38,791 bases of DNA from CAYMKL01 sp964390805 (GTDB lineage: Bacteria; Chloroflexota; Anaerolineae; VGOG01): assembly GCA_964390805.1 (NCBI GenBank), contig CAYMKL010000063.1, positions 1 to 38,791 on the forward strand, given 5' to 3'. Below are positions 24,892-33,800 of the stretch, in pieces. Each line of letters opens with the position of its first letter. Positions within the stretch are counted from its first letter, which is position 1. Below the pieces are notes generated by a model. That model had not been told where the DNA came from, did no database searches, and was given only the letters and a program-made list of their open reading frames with translations. The translations under genes and the position numbers were made by a program.

Positions 24892-27800
24892 TCAGCGAGA
24901 TTTCAGCATCAGCGGCAGATAGACCGAATGCACCGTCGCATCAAGGTTCACTTCGTGGGGCGCTTTATCATCCTGCCAGGAGAGGACGATCGAGGCGTTC
25001 GCCGTAATCCCGTTCACCCGGAAGTCTAACAACTCGCTTTCCTGGAAACCAGGGATGGGTGGCTCAGCCGTGCCGTCCGCGCCGTACACGTGCATCAGGC
25101 CGTACTGCCCCACCTGCTCGACCACAAAGCACCCGGCTATCTCACCTCGTGGGGTCACAACGTCAATTCGGGTACCGATAGACGCGGGCTGACCGTTGAT
25201 GGTGATGTAGCCATAGATCAGGGTCAGGTAGGGCGTTGGCGCGACGTCGGCGCAGGCGGTCTCTCTTGTAGACGGCTGGACGCCAAGCCCGCCGCCGCCA
25301 CCTGCCGGGTATGTCAGGGTGACCGGGTTGCTGGCGTAGATCAGGTAGCCTTCGCCGGACGACATCTCCTGCAAAGTGCTGAACTCGGGCAGGGCCGGAT
25401 CGTAGACCTTGTCCAGACTGAGAACCCGCTGGTAGTGGCCCTCAATGCTCTGCAACGCCTGGGTGGTGGGCAGCGTCTCCTCTGGCAGGTAGCCGATCCA
25501 GTTCCAGCCCTGGTGCAGTGGAATAGGCGTATCAGCGGCACAGGGCAAGCCCTCCACCAACAGATTGACGCTGGTGACGCCTGTCAGCCGCAGGTAATAG
25601 CCCTCCCCACAGTGCAGTTCCTTCAGTGTGTTGTAGACGTCGGGCAGGTCGGGGACGTAGACGCCGGTTTCGCCCAGCACCCGGTCGTAGCGGCCCTCAA
25701 TAGAGTTCAACACCTGGTTCACCAACGGGGTCGGCGGCTCCACGCGGAAGGAGATCAGGTTCCAGTTCGGATCGAGCAGGATGGACTGGGCGCGAGTGAT
25801 GCCAGCCTCAAGATCCACCGGATGGGGCGTTTTGTCGTCGTGCCACTCCAGGGGCGGGTCGGGCACAGCCAGTGCCCCGTTGACCCGGAAGGTGACCAGT
25901 TCGCCATCGCGCATGCCGGGGATCGGCGGGATAGCGGTGGGGTCTTCACCATAGATGGGCATGAAGCCGTAAAGCCCTGGAGTATCCTGTTTGACGATGA
26001 AGCAGCCCACCACATCGCCGCGTGGGCTCTCGGCGGTGACCACTGTCCCCGGCGGAGCCGGTTGGCCGGCGATGGTCACGTTGTTATAGGCAATGGTCCA
26101 GAAGGGTGTGGCAAGATCCGGGCAGGTGGCGGCGTCAATTTGCGTCTCTTCCTCCAGGGCGATCTCGTTGATCATGGCCCCCACACTGGCATTGGTGCGC
26201 ACCGCGCTGACGACGATGCTCCCATCGCCCTGGTAAGCAGTCAGAGGCGCCGAGGCGGTGGCGCTGTAGTGCTGGCCGCTGACGATGGTCAATTCCGTGC
26301 CGGTGGGCTGCCCATCTATCCAAATCTGCTGGACGCGATTGTTGCCACTGCTCTGGTAGAAGCTCAGGTGCACCTGGTAGCGCTTCAGCGGGTCGAGTTC
26401 ATCAAACTGGTACTGGACGTCGTTATCCAGCAGATCCACGCGGGCCGTCTGGTAGGGCAGAGAGCCCGAGGCGCTGGTGGACGAGCCGTCCAGCCATCCG
26501 TAGGGCAGGTCTCCCGTGGGGTACTGCGGGTCGTTGACAGGGCCGCTATCGGCGTAGCGGTAGTCCACGTCGTGGAGGGCGATCTCGTTGACCAGTGCGC
26601 CCAGCCCCTCATAGGCTTCCACCGTCACGCTGATGGTCCGGTCGGCGTAGAGGGCGGGGTCCAGCAGGATGGACAGGCGGTGCTCCTCCCCATCGCCCAG
26701 GTCTTCTGGCCCGCCGACGGTGATGTCGTCCACCTTCACGACCTCCTGGCGCCCGGCTCCCTGACCACACTCGTAGAGGGTCACGTCCAGGTGGTAGAAG
26801 TGACCCGATAGGAGATGGTCGAAATGGTAAACTACCCGACCGTCGGCGTCCAATCGGTAGGTCTGGTAGGGTTCGGTGCCGCAGTCGCTCAGGATGTCGG
26901 CCTGCCCCTCGTCCACGTAGCCGTAACCTTGTTCAGTGGTGTATTGCACATCGCCAGCCGCACCGCTATCGAGCAGGACAGGCCCAGCGAAGCCGATGTA
27001 GATATCCTCCCAGCTCTGGTTGTTCCCCTCGTCGAACTCGTTGACGGCGTCGTCCCGGTCGCTGACAGCGAAGAGACGGTACAGGCCGGGCGCGGTGGGC
27101 GTCCAGGTGAATTCCAGTGTAGTCTGGCTCTCACCGCCCACAGCCGACGTGCCCTCACCCAGCAGCGTCCCATCGTCGTCAGGATTGCCGTCGTAGAGGG
27201 CCAGAGCCGATGTGCCAGCATCGGTCTGGCCGGCATTGCTGATGGTCAACGTCACCGTCACCGGCTGGCCAGCCACGGGTTCGGGGTCTGACAGTTCAAT
27301 GGCCGTCACGTGGAGGTCAGGGCGGGTGAGGATAGTGAGACTGGCCGTGGCCTCGTTGTTATCATCGTTCGTCTCTGCGACCCGGTTGTAGGGATCGGCG
27401 ACAACGCGCACGGGCACATCGCCGGTGAAGCCCAGGGTGTTCCACTGGATGCTGGCGTCAGCCGTGCCGCCCGCCGGAATGTTCGACACGAAGGCGGCAC
27501 CGATGTAGGTCTCGCCGAAACCGTCCGGCGGGGTAGCGAAGAAGCTGACGGTCAGGCCACCGGTGTCGTATCCGCTGGCGTTGTGCAAGGTGGCCTGGAC
27601 GTTGACCGTGTCCCCTTCGACTGGATCGGTGGGGTTAAGCTGTATGTCTTCAGGAGCAATGGAAACGTCGCTTATCCCATCTGGCGCAGCGACCAGGTTC
27701 GTCAGGTAAAGCTGGCCCGATGTGTTTAGGCTGACTCGCAGCGGCACAGTCACCAAATCATCTGGGCCTGGGGTTGCGCCATCCATGAAGTCGTTCAGGT

Positions 27801-30800
27801 CGTCTGCAAAATCGCTGGTCTCCAGGGTAGTGGGTATCGCTGGTGAACCATTGTAACCCCAGTCCCAGGTGCCGTCGTTCCCCACGTCGAGATTGATCTG
27901 GACGAACGAGTTGCCAGCCTCGGCCAACCACACGTCCATCGTTGCCTCTCCATAGTGAACCTGGGGCAGTTTGACCTGTGCCGTGGCTTCACCAGCGCCA
28001 CCGAACGTCATCTCGCGGCCATATTGCACCCAGTAGCGACGCCCGCCGTGGAAGTCCTCCGGCATGAAGAGCCTGATTTGATGCTGGCTGCCGGAGTCCT
28101 TTTCGATGTCGTACATCAGGATGCCGAAGTTGGCAGTGCACGTGTCCCCGGCCCCCAGGTTGCACGACACCGTGGTTGGAGTGGTGTTGACGTAGCCGTC
28201 AGGAACGCTGACGCTGACGGAGTAACTGTCCGGCGTGAGGTCGTCAAAGCTGTAGGAGCCGTCGCTGGCGGTGGTGCGTGTTTGTCCTGTGCCGTCCAGC
28301 GTGACCGTCACGCCCTCAACACCGGATTCGCCAGCATCCTGTACGCCGCTGTTGTTGGTGTCGTGGAACACCTTGCCCGAAATGGATGCCCTGGGTCGCA
28401 GGGCGAAGTTGACCGTAGTGGTACTATCCACTTCCAGCGCGATGTCCACGCTGCAGGGCGTGATGCAGTCATGCCCAGTCGGTGGGGTGACGGACACATT
28501 GCAGTTGGCAGGTGCATTGGCCGTGAGGCTGTAGCTACCATCGCTGCCGGTAACGGTCTGCCCATTGCAGCTCAAACTCACGGTCTCACCGGACAGTCCC
28601 GGCTCTTCGCCGTCCTGCGACCCGTTGCCGTTGTCGTCACGGAACACCTTGCCAGAGACGGTGCCGTAGCAGAAGTTGATCTTCGCCACGCTGGCCGACG
28701 GGTTGGTGGAGCCGGAGAAGGTGTCGCAGTACTCAATGCGGATGCGACCGTCGCCTCCATTTCCTCCCCCCCAGCTAGAATCTCCAGCTCCGCCCGTCGC
28801 CGTAATCAGGCTCGTACCTAGGGTTGCGTTAGCTGTTCTTATTAGGATTGAACCTCCAGCTCCACTGCCACCCGTGCCACCGTCGGGAATACCGGTGCCT
28901 CCATTCCCACCGTTTGCAGCAATTGCCCCTGATACCTCTATTTCCTTAGAAAGGATTACGACAATCCCTCCTCCTGATCCTCCAGAACCAGCCCCCTCAC
29001 TGGGTGCACTGTTTCCGTCATTCACGCCACCACCTCCACCACCGCCAAAGACCATTCTGCTCAGATCACTGCTGCCACCGGCTGGACCACCACGACCAGC
29101 ACGATTCGCATACCAGTCGCAACAACCATCTGTTCCTGCTGTTCCATTGCCACCTCCTCCACCGCCTCTTCCGTTGGACGATCCCACGATGTAACCTCCG
29201 CCACCTCCATTACCATTAGCCGACCAAGAGTCACCCCTATCACCAGAGGTTCCCTCACCCTGCTGCGCTTGGGCAGGCCAACTCGACGTATGTCTGGCAA
29301 GTCCCCCTCTAAATCCACCTCCCGTTCCCCCTGCTGCGGTTCCTTGTCCGGGGCCAATCTTACTGCCATTTCCCCCATTGACGCTGATTGTTCCGGAAAC
29401 GGTGGCTTTGCCGCTTACTCGGAATGCTACAATCCCACCCGTATTTCCATCCCATGCATGTGCTGTCAGCGTACCTCCACCCTGCACCGTCACATTCCGA
29501 TAATGCGGCACCCGCAGCACCTGGGCTTTGGAGTTGCCACCGACAGTGTAGGTGTGCTGCAAATTGCCCTGCAAGGTCAGCCTGCCGCTGCCGATGCTCG
29601 CAATTGTCCCAAACTCGTAATTGCCGGCGCCGGTGCCCTGCATCTGAATCACCAGCACCTCATCTCCCACGGGAAACCCTGACGTTGAAGCCACCGACAC
29701 GTTTTTCTGTCCGGCACCGGCGGTACTGGTCATCCGGGTACGCACATTGTCCACGTACTTCGTCTGCCCGGAGCTCACGGTCAGGTCGCCATCGCTCCCG
29801 TCGCCAAACACACCGGACTGGTTGTTGGTATCCTGCAAGGCGTAGCCGCTATCACGCTCTGACATCTGCGTTTGCCCACCGCTCAAGCTCACGGTCACAC
29901 CGGCCAGGCCTGGCTCTCCGGCATCCTGTGAACCGTTGCCGTTGTTGTCGCTGAACACCTTGCCAGAGACAGTGCCGTAGCAGCTCAGCTTCTGGGTGCT
30001 GGCTGCCGGGTTGGTAGAGCCAGAGAAGGTGTCGCAGTACTCAATGCGGATGCGGCCGACGCCGCCGTTGCCGCCGTTAAGGTTCGCGCCATTGTTGTGT
30101 GTGCCGTAGCCTCCTGCACCTCCCAACGCCCTTATACGGTTGGAGCCAACATTAATTGTGGAGCCCTTCAAGAGTATACTTCCACCGCTGCCCCCTCCAC
30201 CACCGCGCCAATTGCCAGGATTGTTAGGTACTGAGCCGCCATTGAGACCGTTTGCACTGATGAGGCCATTGACAGTGATTACCGGAGCTACAATTGATAC
30301 AATTCCTCCACCTGGTCCGCCTGCTGCGCTTCGGTTTGCGGATTGCGCTCCTGGTGAACCCCCACCAGAGCCATAGTACAGCGTACTCAATATAGAATTA
30401 CCGTAAGTGCCTCCTCCTTCAGCACTAAAGTCTCCCCATACATCATGACCAGGTTGCCCAGAACTCCCATATCCACCACCACCGCCACCACCATCAACGT
30501 GTCCTCCAGCACCGCCACCACCATTTGGGTCCGTTGAATGTCCGCCGGATCCTGTATAGCTTTCCCCTTGATAACCATGATCAGCACCCCACACTACACG
30601 ACCACCTTTATAACCCATGCCATTCACGCTGAGAGTTCCATCAATGCGGACTTCACCTTGAGCGCGAAAGGTTATAGTTCTACCTCCAAGCGGTTCAATG
30701 CGAATTGAGGATGCGCGATCATGACCGATAGCATCGTTCCCTAAATCAGAATCGCTTGACGTAAACACGCTAGAAGTCCCTTGATAGTTGTCGTGTTCAT

Positions 30801-33800
30801 ACAAAGTTGCTCGCCAAGCGCCGTGTACCGCAATGGACGAGGCAGTATCGTTGCCAATCTCGAATACATCTGTGTCCGGTTCATCCCACGTGAACCGAGT
30901 GCACCGCCCTTGGTAGTTAGGATGCTCATACAAATACGCACCGGCAGAACCATCGCAAGCATTGCCACTTCCTACAGACATTCCTGCATAGGCACCACTT
31001 TTTATCCATACGGTGGTGTATTGGGCGCCCTGTGGAATAACAAAAGGATTGGACTGACCATGCGCCTGTCCGTCTGTGCTTTCGCTAGCGACTGTACTGA
31101 CCACGAGGGCTCCATCTCGTCCATCCCCAAAGTCTAAGGTCATGATGACCTTGTTCTGGCTGAAGGGGGGATATTCGCCTGAATCCGACAGTGTACCATG
31201 GTCGTGACTGTAGACCTGTTCCCCTATGGTCAATCCTGCCTCATCAGCCATTGAAGTCGCTAACCCACCACTAGCGGCAGCCTGGGCAATCTCTTTGCCA
31301 ACTCCCAACGCGGTCTGCCGTGTGTCGTTGTAAACCCTGAGCGGATGAACAGTCGTGGCATCTGCGGCAATGGTGTCGTCGAATGTGACCACCTCGCGAT
31401 ATTGACGATCCCCCGACACAGCAACCCGCTGGTCCCAGGGGCGGTAGGGGCTCACGGCCATGGACCGCGCCGGTCCTACGTAAGGGTCAATGGTGCCCTG
31501 AACCTGAAACGTCTGCGTCGGATAGGCCGGATCGCTGGTGCGAACGAGGATCGAGCGATTGAACGAGCCAGCCGGCAGATAATGTGTGTCCAGGGTAACG
31601 TCCAGGTTTGTCGCATCTGCCGGGCTCACGCTGAAGCTGGGACTCTCCTGCAACGACGTGGGCACACCCTGAATCTCGATGTGGGCCTGGTAGGCGCCGC
31701 CGTTGTCACCGTAGCACCCACCGCAGTCGTTGGTGCCCAGGTATAGGCGTCCGCTGCTGCTCACTGTGTTCACGTAGGTACTGCCAACGAAGAACGGTGT
31801 CCCGTCACCGACCTTGGCGATCAAGCTACCTTTGGAAGCGCCGGGCAGAGCCCAACCTCCGGGCGCAGCTTCACCACTGCCGTCGGGTCCAGAACAACAG
31901 GTGGTGCCACAGTAGCATACCGTGCCGCTGGCGCGGATGCCGATGGCGTCCCCATTAGCCACGTCCAGACCGGTATCGGTCCAGGCGGGATTGCCCGGCA
32001 CGTTCTGGTCGGTCCGCACCCCGGTGCCGACCACCGTGGCTTTGAGGTTCATCATGCCCGTGTTCGCCAGGGTGAAGGTGTGCTCCAGCAGCGTACCCTG
32101 AGGCACTGTGCCAAAGTCCCACGTTGTGGCGGTTTCATCGAGCGCAAACACTGGTTTGGGATCCTCCTGGAAGCTGGAGAGGGGTCGAGCCGCTGTGTCC
32201 AGGATGTTGCCCTGCCAGTCGGTGAAGAAGGCCATAACGATGTAGTCCTGCTCAGGATCGTAGGCCGGGTTGAAATCGGCAGGGTTCCAGGTCATGGGAA
32301 CCACGTTGGGCCCCGTTTCCAGGGTCACGGTCGTGGCCTCCTCGCGCACCACAGTACCCTCTGGATCAATGAACTCCAGGAAGAGGTGAGCATCAACCAG
32401 GCGGGTTGCGACAGGGGCCTGGGCGATCAGGGTAGTGGTGTTGGCCTGCTCCGGGTCGAACGGCGACTGGGTAACGATCTCGACGTCGGCATCACCGTGC
32501 AACATCTTGCCGCTATGCGGAGCCAGGTTCTCGGTCGGCGTGCTCAGATGCACCGGCGTAACGAAGCGGTGGTTGCCCTGCGGGTCGTTGTAGGAGACGA
32601 TGATCACCGGCTCAGTGTAAGGCTCGCGGTTGATGGTGTACTGGAAGGTATCACGGGGCGTGCGGGCCTCGACGGTGAAGGAATCGCCGTCGTAGACCTC
32701 GCCGCTATACAGGGCCAGCTTCACCCCCAGCGTCCCCACGTCCAGGAAGGTGGGTGAGGCGTAACCGTCGCCGAAGTTGAGCGTGCCGTTGGCTCCTGCG
32801 CCGTCGTCCCAGGCCAGGCTCCAGGTGTCGCTGCCCACGTCGCAGCCCAGCGGATCGCCGCAACTGGCGGTGAAGGTGTAGGTGTGGTCCTCGGCGCCGG
32901 TGTAGTAGCCGCCGACCGCCGGCACAGCATGGTCATCTTGTGTCCAGGGGTCGGGCAGCGGACTTTGTAGCAAGATACGGCTGCCAACGATGACCTGCTT
33001 CAGCGCCCGCACCCGGCCTGAACCGCCCACGGTGTTGTTGGTGATGCTTACTGAGTCGGCGGGGGCAATCATCACCGCCTCCACGCCGTAGGCGTCGTAG
33101 AGGCCGGTGTTGAGGAGCGAAAGGGTGGCCACAACCTGGTCCCCGCTGCGGATGCTGTGCACGCCGGCGATGAGTTCAGGTTTGGGATGGTCGGCGGGAT
33201 CGTTGGGGTCGGTGCCCAGGCGGATCTCGGAGCGGTCGCTGTAGCCATCCAGGTCGGAGTCTTTATTGAAGCGGAAAAGGGCCACGGAGCCGGGAGTGGC
33301 AGGGGCGTCTTGGAACCCTTCGCTGCCATCGCCCATGCCATCAGTGTAGATGTTCCACCAGTCGGCTGTGGACAGTGCGTGCTTGCACCACAGGGTGGTG
33401 CCCACCCGATTGGGCTCGTTGCACCATCCTGGCGTGTCCGGGCGGTACTCTGGCGTCCAGACAGCAAGGAGGTTGCCGTCGGCGTCGGTGGTATCGGGAA
33501 AGTAGCGGGCCAGGATATCCAATACCGTCTCCTCGCCCCAGGTGGGGATGAGGTAGGTGTCAATCGCTTCATCACCGTCGTCGGTGCCGTCCTCAATAGC
33601 GACGAGCACGCCTGAGTTGACGGCGTCCTCATAGAAGAGTTCATCAATGCCGTAGGTGAAGTCCTCGACCACGATGCGCACCGGTCCCCCCAGGTCAATG
33701 GCCGCCATTTGGTTCAGGGTGAGGGAAATGCGGCGGGAGGTGTAGGTGTGCTCATCGCCCGGCATAAAGTTGTGGAACTTGCCGTCGCCGCCCAGGTCGG

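Noticed and set aside
25090..26811. 573-codon frame opposite the giant gene
   Set aside because: Shadow of a GC-rich coding region; the minus strand has coherent domains throughout.
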